64,000 bases of DNA from JAXMHQ01 sp046346665 (GTDB lineage: Bacteria > Verrucomicrobiota > Verrucomicrobiia > Limisphaerales > JAXMHQ01). The notes under the pieces were generated by a model, which saw only the letters and a list, made by a program, of their open reading frames with translations, was not told the DNA's origin and searched no databases. The position numbers and the translations under genes are program-made. Positions 13,583-23,965 of this stretch are shown here, one piece after another. Positions within the stretch are counted from its first letter, which is position 1. Each line of letters begins with the position of its first letter. The DNA lies in NCBI GenBank assembly GCA_046346665.1, contig JAXMHQ010000021.1:27421-91420 (forward strand), given 5' to 3'.

Positions 13583-14787
13583 AGCCTGCCGCCTGTTAGA
13601 GCGGCTGCAAGCAGCAAAAAGTGAGTTTTTCTTTGAGGATCTGGATGGATTGATGAAAGAGCGGCACCAGCAGTTTCTGGAAGAACTGATGAGCTACGAG
13701 CGCGTCAGTGTTTTCCAATGCACACCCCTACGAACGGACTGAGCAGCGAGTGGACCAGGCCAACGGCTTCACTGTCGAGGCCTGACTACTCGGCTGGGGG
13801 CCTTGAACTGCAAGTGCCCCGAACTCGGTCTGGGCAGTTTCAGACACAGGTCTTGAAACGTTACCAGCGCCGGGAGCCGGTGATCAACGAGGCGTTGAAA
13901 CAGGTGTTTCTGTTGGGCGTCTCGACCCGTCAGGTCGGCTGCGCGCTGGCCACGCTGGTGGAGGACGCAGTGAGCGCCTCGACGGTCAGCGCGGTTGCCA
14001 AAGCCTGGATCAATCGGTGCATGCGTTTCATCGGCGCCGCTTGCCTGATCACTACCGCTATTTGCTTTTAGATGGGGTGAGCGTGCGGATCCGGCTGGTG
14101 GGCAGGTCAGCGCCGCATGGTGCTCTGCGCTTATGGCGTGACCACCGAGGGCAACGCGAGCTCATCGACTTTCACATCGTCAATGCCGAGGGCCAGGAAA
14201 GCTGGTTTGATTTCTGGGGTCTGTTCAATCGAGGACTGCATGGAGAGTTTGGAGCTGATCGGCACCGACGGACAAGCTGGGTTGGCCAAGGCCATTGATC
14301 GGCTTTGGCGGCAGTGCCGCATCAGCGCTGTTGGGCCCACAAGCTGCGCAACCTGAGAACAAACTCGAGCATCTCAAGCGCTCCGCCTGGAGGAGGCCAA
14401 GCTCATTTACCAAGCCCAGACCCGCACGGAGGCCATCCAACGGTTTCGTCAGTGGCGCCGTCGCTGGCAAGCACGGCTCCTAAGGCCGTGGCCTGCCTCG
14501 AAGCCGATCTGCTGGAGGAACTGCTGGCTTTCTTTAGTTGCCCAAAGACCCAATGGAAACGCCTACGCACCACCAATGTCATCGAGCGCCTCTTTGTAGA
14601 GGTTCGACGCCGAATCCGAACCATGTGCGCCTTTACAACCCGCGACAGCTGTGAACGAATCCTATTTGCCGTCTTTGACCGCATGAACCAGCACTGGACC
14701 CGTCACCCCCTCCCAGCTTTACACAGAACTCTTGACGCCACCGGCGCGGTGCCAATAAACGGCAAGCATCCGCCAATATTGGCCTAG
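13583..14787 (+). pseudogene. Degenerate IS256 (mutator)-type transposase
   Basis: Fragments in different plus-strand frames together resemble one transposase. They are an N-terminal piece (FFFEDLDGLMKERHQQF), GQFQTQVLKRYQRREPVIN with VFLLGVSTRQVGCALA (frame of 13718), a DDE-like part (LLLDGVSVRIRLVG, ELIDFHIVNAEGQESWF; then SLELIGTDGQAGLAKAI), RCWAHKLRNL, and a C-terminal part FFSCPKTQWKRLRTTNVIERL with RRRIRTMCAF. At least four frame changes and an internal stop make it non-functional. No clear terminal inverted repeats were found. Confidence 0.8.
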
Positions 14788-14979
14788 CCGGGTTGCGGGC
14801 TGGGTATAGGCTGGCGTCGACCGGGTGCGCGGGGCGGCTGGAAAGGGCTGCAATTCCGTGGTTGCGTGCCCGGTGCGGGCGGGTCAATCTGGGTCCTGGC
14901 CGTGCTGAAAACGGGCCGGGATGCGGTGGCCGGGGGAGCCACTGGGCGGGAATTGTCGGAGCGGAAATATTTTTGGCTT

Positions 14980-16581
14980 ATGAACGTCACCATAGTTCAG
15001 CCAGCACGCCGCCGGGGCGCGGTGTTCCCGGGGGCTATTCTTATTTTCACGTTAGGCACCCTTCTTCAATCCGCGGCGTCGTCGCATGTGACGGTGCCGG
15101 TGGAGGGGGGTTACCCCGGTTTGCCGGTGATGACGGGGATGACGGTTGCGTCGAACGGGCTGGCGATCACGTGGGAGGGGCCATCGGGTTACTACACGCT
15201 TTACCGGAAGGGGAGTTTGTCGGGTGGCGCGTGGCAGGCGGCGACGAACCGGCTGCTGGGCGGGGCGGTGACGGTGCCGGCGACATCGAGCAACGGATTT
15301 TTCAAAGTGGCGGGGCCGTCGCCGAACTACGGCGGGTCGGCGAATTGCGCCTCGTGCCACGGGACGACGGTGAGTTCGGAGTCGAAGACGCCGCATGCGG
15401 GTGCGCTGGCGACGCTGACGCGGATCGGGCAGGGGTCGAACCCGGCGTGTTTGCCGTGTCACACGGTGGGGTATGGGTTGCCGACGGGTTTTGTGAATGC
15501 GACGGCGACGCCGCGGCTGGCGGGGGTGCAATGCGAGAACTGTCATGGGCCGGCGGGGAACCACATGAACAACGAGAGCGACCCGACGATTCGTCCGGCG
15601 GTGGACATATCGGCGGCGGTATGCGGGGGGTGTCATGACGGGTCGCCGAACCCGATTTACAGCGAGTGGCAATCGAGCGCGCACTCGGTGGTGGTGGAGG
15701 ACATGAACCCGACGAACCGGCTGGTGGCGTGCGGTCAATGTCATTCCGGGACGACGCGGCTGAGTTTGTTGAATCACCAGACGCCGGTGCCCGGGGATGC
15801 GAACATGCCGGTGGTGTGCGTGGTGTGCCACGATCCGCACGCGGTGCATGTGTGGACGAACATTCTGACGGGGGAGATCGAGACCAATCAATTGCGGAAC
15901 CCGGTGGCGTCGACGAACGATTATTCGCTGGCGACGACGGCGGTGTTCACGAACGTTTACAATCCATCGATCAATATTTGCGGGCAATGTCACAATCGGC
16001 GCGGCGCGGCGTGGACGGACACGTCGCGGGCGCCGCATCCGTCGGCGCAGTACAACATGCTGGTGGGGACGCTGGGGGTGGTGTTGTCGGGCGGGCAGCC
16101 GAGCCGTCCGGCGGCGCATGCTTTATTGATAGGGGACCAGTGTGTGGGTTGTCACATGCAGGTGCCGGCGCCGCCGCAGACGGTGGCAGGGCATGCGTTC
16201 GAGGTGCAGAGTTACGATGCGTGCATCCTGTGTCATCCGTTGCCGGACATGCTGGTGCAATTCACGACGAACTCGGTGTTGAGCCAGGTTTACCAGTTGC
16301 GGGACGCGTTGAACGTGTGGGCGGCGCAGAAGGCGCCTGCGGAGTTGTGGACGAACTACGGGGTATTGTCGTGGGAGTATACGACGCCGGGCGGGTTGTC
16401 GGTGGGGACGAAAGGTCCAAGCACGGCGCAGCAGTCTTTGATTTCGACGAACATCTTGAAGGCGCGGTTCAATCTGTATGAGGTTTACAACGAGGGGAGC
16501 CTGGGGGTGCACAACGGGCCGTTGACGACGACTTTGTTGAACGACGCGCTGACGTGGGTGCAGGTGGAACTGAACAATTGA
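14980..16581 (+). CDS. Secreted nine-heme c-type cytochrome
   Basis: A 533-residue protein from ATG 14980 (MNVTIVQPARRRG), which gives a Sec signal peptide; the frame is open further upstream but that part looks non-coding. Residues about 35-120 form a beta-sandwich-like domain. Nine CxxCH motifs follow: CASCH, CLPCH, CENCH, CGGCH, CGQCH, CVVCH, CGQCH, CVGCH and CILCH, with distal histidines such as HDPH. No lipobox is evident. Its position before a periplasmic multiheme cytochrome and a barrel suggests the outer-face cytochrome of a porin-cytochrome conduit (inference). Confidence 0.85.
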   Translation: MNVTIVQPARRRGAVFPGAILIFTLGTLLQSAASSHVTVPVEGGYPGLPVMTGMTVASNGLAITWEGPSGYYTLYRKGSLSGGAWQAATNRLLGGAVTVPATSSNGFFKVAGPSPNYGGSANCASCHGTTVSSESKTPHAGALATLTRIGQGSNPACLPCHTVGYGLPTGFVNATATPRLAGVQCENCHGPAGNHMNNESDPTIRPAVDISAAVCGGCHDGSPNPIYSEWQSSAHSVVVEDMNPTNRLVACGQCHSGTTRLSLLNHQTPVPGDANMPVVCVVCHDPHAVHVWTNILTGEIETNQLRNPVASTNDYSLATTAVFTNVYNPSINICGQCHNRRGAAWTDTSRAPHPSAQYNMLVGTLGVVLSGGQPSRPAAHALLIGDQCVGCHMQVPAPPQTVAGHAFEVQSYDACILCHPLPDMLVQFTTNSVLSQVYQLRDALNVWAAQKAPAELWTNYGVLSWEYTTPGGLSVGTKGPSTAQQSLISTNILKARFNLYEVYNEGSLGVHNGPLTTTLLNDALTWVQVELNN

Positions 16582-16627
16582 CGGGCCGGTCCTGCGCGGT
16601 GGCGCGGGGCCATGACGACGAGAGCGT

Positions 16628-17494
16628 ATGAACACTGGCGAATGGCTGAAGGAGAAGGCGGCGGGCGTGCGGTGGCGCCGGCTGGCGGTGGCGGCCGGGG
16701 TTGCCTGGGGCCTGCTGCTGGCGGTGGTATCGTGCGAGAGCGTCAATCGTTCTGTCGTGCAGCTCCCGGAATATCCCGGCGCGAAATACATCGGGTCGAA
16801 GGAATGCGAGCAATGCCACGAGGAGTTGTGCCGTGATTTTCAGACGGCGGACCATGCGCGGCTGGTGGCGGAGGGGCCGAACGCGCTGGGGGCGGGGTGC
16901 GAGTCCTGTCACGGGCCTGGGAGCGCGCATGCGGATTCGGGCGGCGAGGTGAAGCCGCCTTACAGTTTTGCGGCGCAACGGCCGCGGCAGGCCAGTTTTG
17001 CGGGCAACACGATGATTCCGCCGGGGCGGGGCACGGTGGACGCGATGTGTTTCCAATGCCACGGCGATGTGCGGGGGCAGTTCAATCTGCCGAGCCATCA
17101 CCCGGTGCCGGAGGGGCGGCTGAGCTGCACGCAGTGTCATTCGCCGCACAAGGGATCGATCCGGGCGGGCGGGAACGGGGCGTTGCGGGCGGCGGACGCG
17201 TCGTGCCTGTCGTGCCATCCGGCGCAGCGGGGTCCGTATGTTTTCGAGCACGAGGCGATGCGGGAGGGTTGCACGGCGTGTCACACGGCGCACGGGTCGG
17301 TGAACGCGAAGCTGCTCACCGCGCGCGATTCGAATCTTTGTTTGAAGTGTCATTTCCAGCAGGTGGTGCCGGGGGGCGGGGTGGTGATCGGCGGTGTGGA
17401 TCACTCCGTGCGGCTGAGCATCGGGACCTGCTGGACGGCGGGCTGTCATGAGGCTGTGCACGGTTCGCGAGTGAATTCGTCCCTTCGATTTTAA
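16628..17494 (+). CDS. Periplasmic octaheme cytochrome, MtrA/DmsE-like
   Basis: A 288-residue protein. The N-terminal signal/anchor AVAAGVAWGLLLAVVSCES includes a possible lipobox Cys. Heme motifs are CEQCH, CESCH, CFQCH, CTQCH, CLSCH, CTACH and CLKCH, plus an unusual CWTAGCH (CX4CH) in TCWTAGCHEAVHGSRVN, the ending typical of DmsE/MtrA-family cytochromes, which usually bind ten hemes. YIGSKECEQCHEE and GRLSCTQCHSPH are also family-like. It would thread the barrel encoded 18 bp downstream and pass electrons from the periplasm outwards. The three genes are probably one operon. Confidence 0.88.
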   Translation: MNTGEWLKEKAAGVRWRRLAVAAGVAWGLLLAVVSCESVNRSVVQLPEYPGAKYIGSKECEQCHEELCRDFQTADHARLVAEGPNALGAGCESCHGPGSAHADSGGEVKPPYSFAAQRPRQASFAGNTMIPPGRGTVDAMCFQCHGDVRGQFNLPSHHPVPEGRLSCTQCHSPHKGSIRAGGNGALRAADASCLSCHPAQRGPYVFEHEAMREGCTACHTAHGSVNAKLLTARDSNLCLKCHFQQVVPGGGVVIGGVDHSVRLSIGTCWTAGCHEAVHGSRVNSSLRF

Positions 17495-17512
17495 CCCGCA
17501 ACCCGAAATCAC

Positions 17513-19666
17513 ATGAAATCGAAACTGCGATTGGAACGGAAGCGAGCGGAGCGGGAGCGGCGGGCGTTGTTGCGGCGGCGGCTGGTGCGGGCGGCGCTGG
17601 TGGCGGGGATGGCGATGGCGCGGGCGCAGGCGGCGGACGATTCGGCGGCGCAGGCGACGTATTTCGAGGGCGGGACGAATTCCTATCCGAGCTGGGTGGA
17701 ATTCACGGTGGGTGGCATGGCGCAGAGCGGGAATCATGCGCAGGCGCAGGAGCGGACGCAATTGCCGGGGGGACCGTTTGGGGGCATATCGGATCTGCAT
17801 TTCCAGGAGGACGTGGCGAAGAACACGACGTTCACGCTGGACGGGCGGGCGTTGTTCGACACGCACGATTACAAGGCGGCGTTGAGCCTGGTGAAGCAGG
17901 AGCTGGGATTTTTGAAGTTCAATTTCGAGGAATTCCGGACGTATTACAACGGCGACGGCGGTTATTACTCGGCGCCGCCGGTGAGCGTGTATTACCCGCT
18001 TGCGGCGGATGCGTTGTCGGTCGACCGGGGTCGGCTGACGTTTGAGGGCGGGTTGACGATGAAGGATGTGCCGGAGGTGACGTTCAAGTACACGCACCTG
18101 TTTCGGGAGGGCGAGAAGGGGTCGACGACGTGGGGGCAGACGCATCCGTTGGGGGACAGTTTGGTGCGGGGGATTGCGCCGGCGTTTTTTGATTTGGACG
18201 AGAAGAGCGACACGTTCCAGCTGGACGCGAAGCACAAGGTAAAGGCGACGGATCTTGGGTTGGGGGTGAGTTACACGACGGGCAGCGTGAATGATTCGCG
18301 CAAGGTGACGCAATATCCGGGCGAGCCCGGGGCGCAGAGCAGCATCACGGACAGCACGGGGTCGACGTACAACCTGTTTGACGTTCATGCGTCGACGGAG
18401 ACCTGGTTCAAGAAGAACCTGATGTTCAGCTCGAGTTTTTTATTTTCGGATTTGAACAGCGATTATTCGGGCAGCCGGATTTACGGGGACACCTATGATG
18501 CGCCCTACACGCCGAACGCGCTGTGGGGGATGGGTTACACGGGTTTATCGGGCGGGTCGCACGAGCAGCAATACCTGTTGAACCTGAATTTGATGTCGAC
18601 GGTGTTCAACAATTTCACGGTGGTGCCGTCGGTGCGGGTGCAGAAGAAGGTGTGGAACGCGAACGACAACGGCTTGGGGACGCTGGGGACGGCGACGCAG
18701 CCGTTTGAGGCGACGAGCGATGCGGACACTTTGGATGTGCGGGAGTGTGTGGACCTGCGGTACACGGGTGTGACCAACTGGGTGTTTTTCGGCGGGGTGG
18801 AATGGACGGAGGGCAACGGGAACCTGAACGAGAACGGCGGGTTGAGCCAGGTGAACGGGATCGGGGTGCCGCCGATTGCGCGGACGACGGACGAGGACCG
18901 GTTTTTCCAGCGGTATAGTCTAGGGGCGCGGTGGTATCCGGTTCGGTGGGCGAGCCTGGACGGGGGCGGTTTTTACAAGAACGACAATTACAATTACGAC
19001 AACACGCTGGACAGCACGCCGAACGATTCGGGGAGCAACGCGACGGGCGGCGGCGATCGGTACCCGGCGTATTTCACGTCGCAGGCGTTTCAGACCTGGG
19101 ATGGGAACGTGCGGTTGACGCTGCGGCCGGTGCGGAATGTGATCCTGGTGAGCCGTTACGATTTTCAGAGGACGGCGATCCAGACGCAGCCGGATTCGAT
19201 TTCGGGGTTGAACGAGCAGCAATCGGGTCTGACGCGGAACCAGATTTTGTCGCAGAGCATCAGTTGGACGCCGTGGACGCGGTTATCGACGCAGGTGGGG
19301 TTCAACTATGTGTGGAACTCGGTGACGACGCCGGCGGCGGCGTATACGGATGCGATTCAGAATGCGAGGAACAATTACTGGACGGTGACATTCAACTCGA
19401 CGGTGGTGTTGGATGACCGGACGGATTTGAACCTGGGTTATTTTTATTACCAGGCGAACAATTTTCAGAATTATTATGCGACGGGTTTGCCGCTGGGTGC
19501 GGGTGCGCAGGAGCAGGGTGTGACGGCGGGTTTGGTGCGGCGCATACGGTCCAATATTCGGGCGGGGTTGAAGTATGGGTATTTCAGCAATGTGGACGAG
19601 ACCTATGGCGGGAACCGGGATTATCATGCGCAGGTGGTGAGCACGAGTGTGCAGTATTTGTTTTGA
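17513..19666 (+). CDS. MtrB/PioB-like outer-membrane beta-barrel
   Basis: A 717-residue protein with a very arginine-rich start (MKSKLRLERKRAERERRALL) and a short signal region (VRAALVAGMAMARAQA). The rest shows alternating beta-strands with aromatic girdles, many Asn/Asp/Tyr-rich loops and a C-terminal strand ending VQYLF, the outer-membrane insertion signature. Length and position after an MtrA-like cytochrome fit the MtrB/PioB family of 26-28-strand barrels that sheath the cytochrome. The two family-typical CXXC residues near the MtrB N-terminus are not seen. Confidence 0.83.
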   Translation: MKSKLRLERKRAERERRALLRRRLVRAALVAGMAMARAQAADDSAAQATYFEGGTNSYPSWVEFTVGGMAQSGNHAQAQERTQLPGGPFGGISDLHFQEDVAKNTTFTLDGRALFDTHDYKAALSLVKQELGFLKFNFEEFRTYYNGDGGYYSAPPVSVYYPLAADALSVDRGRLTFEGGLTMKDVPEVTFKYTHLFREGEKGSTTWGQTHPLGDSLVRGIAPAFFDLDEKSDTFQLDAKHKVKATDLGLGVSYTTGSVNDSRKVTQYPGEPGAQSSITDSTGSTYNLFDVHASTETWFKKNLMFSSSFLFSDLNSDYSGSRIYGDTYDAPYTPNALWGMGYTGLSGGSHEQQYLLNLNLMSTVFNNFTVVPSVRVQKKVWNANDNGLGTLGTATQPFEATSDADTLDVRECVDLRYTGVTNWVFFGGVEWTEGNGNLNENGGLSQVNGIGVPPIARTTDEDRFFQRYSLGARWYPVRWASLDGGGFYKNDNYNYDNTLDSTPNDSGSNATGGGDRYPAYFTSQAFQTWDGNVRLTLRPVRNVILVSRYDFQRTAIQTQPDSISGLNEQQSGLTRNQILSQSISWTPWTRLSTQVGFNYVWNSVTTPAAAYTDAIQNARNNYWTVTFNSTVVLDDRTDLNLGYFYYQANNFQNYYATGLPLGAGAQEQGVTAGLVRRIRSNIRAGLKYGYFSNVDETYGGNRDYHAQVVSTSVQYLF

Positions 19667-19747
19667 GCGCGGAGTGCTTCGCGCGTGCTCGTGTTTGTTC
19701 CTGGGGTTTGGAAGGGACGCAAGGGACGCAAGCGACTGATGCCTGCT

Positions 19748-21165
<1,418 letters not shown>

Positions 21166-21169
<4 letters not shown>

Positions 21170-22503
21170 GAGGGAGCCTGCGGGAGGAGGATGCCGAAGG
21201 TGGTGCCGTGACCGAGCTGGGTTTGGTATTGGAGGGCGCCGCCGTGATTTTCCACGATGCGGGCGGCGATGGGGAGACCTAGGCCGGTGCCGGAGGTTTT
21301 GGTGGTGAAGAACGGGTCGAACAGCCGATCCTCGACGCCTGGGGGGATGCCGGCGCCGGTGTCCTCGACCTCGAGCACGACGCGTCCGTTTGCGGGTCGG
21401 GAGCGGAGGGTGATGGTGCCGTCGTGGTCGATGCTATCGGCGGCATTTTGGACGAGGTTGATGAGCACCTGTCGGATTTGTTGCGGGTCGGCCTGGATGG
21501 GGGTTGTGCTGAGCGGGTCGGCGAGTTGGAGCTGGATGCCGTGTTTGCGGAGGGCGGGCGCGAGGAGCGCCTGGACTTCGCGCAAGGGGCGGTCGGCGGG
21601 GACGGATTCGAGGTGTGGTTCGGAAGGGCGCGCGAACTGGAGGAAATCCTGGACGAGACGTTCGAGGCGGGTGAGTTCGTTCTTGATGATTTCGGCGTCC
21701 TCGAACTCCGGGGTATTCGGGGCCAGGTCTTTGCTTTGGATGAAGAGCCAGGCTTTGAGGGCGGTGAGGGGGTTTCGGATTTCGTGGGCGATGCCGGCGG
21801 CGAGGAGGCCGAGTGCGGCGAGCTTTTCCTGTCGTTCCACCTGTTCCTGGCTTTCGACGAGCTTGACGCGGAGGGCGGTGATTTGCTCGCGGTAGAGGAT
21901 AGCGGCGATGCCGGTTCCGGCGAGCAGGAGCAGGCAAATGGTGCTCAGGAGGGCGAGGCGCAGTTGGGACAGGGAATTGCGCGACCGGGTGAGGAAGGCG
22001 GACATGGATTCGCGGCCGGCCATGGCGAGTTGGAGGTTGCGGGTGAGCACCTGTTGGGATTGCAGTTCGACTTCGCCGTAGATTTTGAGGCGGGCTCCGG
22101 TGCGGGCGGCCTCGGGGAGGTTTTCGTGGAATTGAGCCGCGGAGGCGAGGTAATTTGAGTAGGCACCGCTGATGCCGGCGAGGAGTTGTCGTTCCTCCTG
22201 GGAGTGGAGGTTGGCTGACTGGTGCTGGATCCAGTCGTCGAGGGCCTGGCTTTCGTTGTTGAAGAGGGTCCAGTCGGCGGCTTCCTGGGACATGCCGTAG
22301 CGGGCCAGCACGCTGTTCAGCCGCATGAGGCTATCCTGGATGCGGTCGGCGAGTTCGAAGCTTTCCAGTTCGACCAGGGTGAGTTTGGTTTGGATCTCCT
22401 GGATGCGTTTCGACAGCACATGCCCCGCCCAGAGAGTGCCCCCGATCATGCAGGCAATCGCCAGTAAAAACGCCACTACGCGCGGGTTGAGCCCGGTTTT
22501 CAT
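21166..22503 (-). CDS. Membrane sensor histidine kinase
   Basis: A 445-residue protein: transmembrane helices at about 9-28 and 183-205 flank a helical periplasmic sensor region. A coiled linker (ESQEQVERQEKL) leads into an H box (GIAHEIRNPLTALKAW), an N box (INLVQNAADS), G1 (VEDTGAGIP), F (LFDPFFTTK) and G2 (GTGLGLPIAARI). It is the first gene of a two-gene operon with the overlapping NtrC-type regulator, so the pair should form one pathway. The signal is unknown. Confidence 0.92.
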
Positions 22504-22695
22504 GGAAGCTTGAAGTTTAATGAGAATGGAGATTCAAGACGAGCGCGAATTTTTGTCGGAGAAGAAACAGGAGCTGTTGAAAAGGTAAGAAACTTACCTG
22601 ATGTGATAAGTGTGTTACCATGTTTACTCAGAGGCGACTGACGACGGCTGTCGTATTTCCGTGAAAAAAAGTCGATATAGCCGTTTTTTGTCATT
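22504..22695. other. Intergenic region upstream of the kinase operon
   Basis: This is the AT-rich upstream region of the minus-strand two-component operon. It contains the palindrome GGTAAGAAACTTACC (22584-22598), a possible operator; a similar GGTAA/TTACC palindrome occurs at 22750-22764. No gene is seen. Confidence 0.4.
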
Positions 22696-22787
22696 GGCAT
22701 GGCAATAGCTAAACGGTCCATGTCCCGTTGTAATGGGACGCAGAGATTTGCGGTAAGTTACCGCTACCCTGTGGCTTGGTTCCTGCC
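22696..22787 (+). ncRNA. Candidate structured RNA (riboswitch-like leader or small RNA)
   Basis: GGCATGG (22696-22702) can pair with CCTGCC (22782-22787) to close a structure with an internal hairpin GTCCC/GGGAC (22722-22739) and a perfect hairpin GCGGTAA-G-TTACCGC (22750-22764). The box GGGACGCAGAG (22735-22745) resembles the GGGACGCAAAG of GEMM-I cyclic-dinucleotide riboswitches, but the GCAAA segment and GNRA loop of that class are missing. The 3' part overlaps an intrinsic terminator, as in switches with a terminator platform. No sense gene follows, so a free small RNA is possible. Confidence 0.35.
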
Positions 22788-22816
22788 CGCACCGGCCACA
22801 GGGTTTTTTGTTTTTT
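22767..22816 (+). terminator. Intrinsic terminator
   Basis: CCCTGTGGC (22767-22775) pairs perfectly with GCCACAGGG (22795-22803) across a 19-nt loop, followed by TTTTTT (22804-22809), G and six more T. It reads on the plus strand. Its 5' arm overlaps the candidate aptamer-like fold. Confidence 0.75.
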
Positions 22817-22824
22817 GGGGGGTG

Positions 22825-22887
22825 GAAGGGACTGGAGGGACTAAAGGGACTAAAGGGACTAAAGGGGCTGGAGGGACGAAAGGGACT
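22825..22887 (+). repeat. Nine-base tandem repeat
   Basis: Seven units of a 9-bp repeat of consensus AAAGGGACT (variants GGAGGGACT, AAAGGGGCT, GGAGGGACG). Apparently non-coding; it lies between the terminator and the 3' end of tsaD. Confidence 0.85.
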
Positions 22888-22942
22888 AAGGGCTTCACCA
22901 TTCAACCGTTCAACTTTTTTAACTCTTTAACTTTTTAACAAA

Positions 22943-23965
22943 TTACAACGGCCATGAGGGCAGGACGTCGTCGGAGAGGTTGTGGGGCGGGGTGGTGTGC
23001 TGGAGGCGGTGGTGGGCGAGGAGGGCGACCATGGCGGCGTTGTCGGTGCAGAGAGACGGGGGTGCGAGGCGGCAGGTGAGGTGGTGTTTGCGGCAGGCGG
23101 ATTCGAGGGATAGGCGGAGGGAGCGGTTGCAGGTGACGCCGCCGGAGGCGGTGATGCAGGGGACGCCGAGGGTGCGGGCGGCGCGGATGGTTTTGGTGAC
23201 GAGCACTTCGACGATGGCGGCCTGGAGGCTGGCGCAGAGATCGGCGACTGCGGCGGGGTCGCGGCGGAGATGGGGGTGATCGCGGAGAAAATAGCGGACG
23301 GACGTTTTGAGGCCGCTGAAGCTGAAATCGTGGTTGTCCTCGCGCAGCATGGGTCGGGGGAACTTGTGGGCGGCGGGGTTGCCGGATTCGGCGAGGCGGT
23401 CGATTTCGGGTCCGGCGGGGTAGGGCAATCCGAGGAGTTTTCCGGCTTTATCGAAGCATTCGCCTGCGGCGTCGTCGAGGGTGGATCCGAGCAGGCGATG
23501 TTGGAGCGGGGTGGGGACGTGGGCGAGGAGGGTATGGCCGCCGCTGACGATGAGGGAGACGTTGGATTGGAATTCGTCGAAGCGAGCCTGGAGCGGGTTG
23601 CCGGAGGTCCAGGGGGAGTAGAGGTGGGCTTCGTGGTGGTGGATGCCGAGGAATGGGAGGTTGAGGGCGAAGGCGGCTGCCTGGGCGGCGCCGAATCCGA
23701 CCATGAGGGCGCTGGGGAGGCCGGGTCCGCGGGTGGCGGCGATGGCGTGGAGGTCGGAGGTGTTGACGCCGGCGCTTTGGAGGGCGGAGCGGGCGACGGG
23801 GAGGAGGTTGCGGAGATGTTCGCGGGCGGCGAGTTCTGGGACGACGCCGCCGTATTCGGCGTGTAGCTGGATTTGGGAAGAGACGACGGTGGACAGGACG
23901 CGGCCGTCCCGGACGACAGCGGCGCTGGTTTCGTCGCAGGACGTTTCGAACGCCAGGAGCGTCAT
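22943..23965 (-). CDS. tsaD: tRNA threonylcarbamoyladenosine synthase subunit TsaD
   Basis: A 340-residue protein of the Kae1/TsaD family, which transfers the threonylcarbamoyl group to A37 of ANN-decoding tRNAs with TsaB and TsaE. Visible motifs are FETSCDETSAAVV at the N-terminus, metal-binding HHHEAHLYSPW (about 111-121), VSGGHT, GSTLDDAAGECFDKAGKLLGLPYPAGP and the C-terminal CTDNAAMVA. Full length for the family. The start codon overlaps the stop of the upstream protease gene by 4 nt (ATGA), indicating translational coupling. Confidence 0.95.
   Translation of the reverse strand: MTLLAFETSCDETSAAVVRDGRVLSTVVSSQIQLHAEYGGVVPELAAREHLRNLLPVARSALQSAGVNTSDLHAIAATRGPGLPSALMVGFGAAQAAAFALNLPFLGIHHHEAHLYSPWTSGNPLQARFDEFQSNVSLIVSGGHTLLAHVPTPLQHRLLGSTLDDAAGECFDKAGKLLGLPYPAGPEIDRLAESGNPAAHKFPRPMLREDNHDFSFSGLKTSVRYFLRDHPHLRRDPAAVADLCASLQAAIVEVLVTKTIRAARTLGVPCITASGGVTCNRSLRLSLESACRKHHLTCRLAPPSLCTDNAAMVALLAHHRLQHTTPPHNLSDDVLPSWPL

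Noticed and set aside
14790..14979. Sigma-54 promoter before the cytochrome operon
   Set aside because: GG...GC pairs near 14785 and 14840 have the wrong spacing (12 and 8 nt instead of 10).
15052..18388. Long arginine-rich minus-strand ORFs opposite the cytochrome and barrel genes
   Set aside because: They are shadow frames caused by high third-position GC. Composition is dominated by R, H and P, and the plus strand has heme motifs and signal peptides.
22696..22787. Firm call of a c-di-GMP-I (GEMM) riboswitch
   Set aside because: Only the GGGACGCAGAG box is similar. The GCAAA element and GNRA loop are missing and no sense gene follows, so only a structured-RNA candidate is reported.
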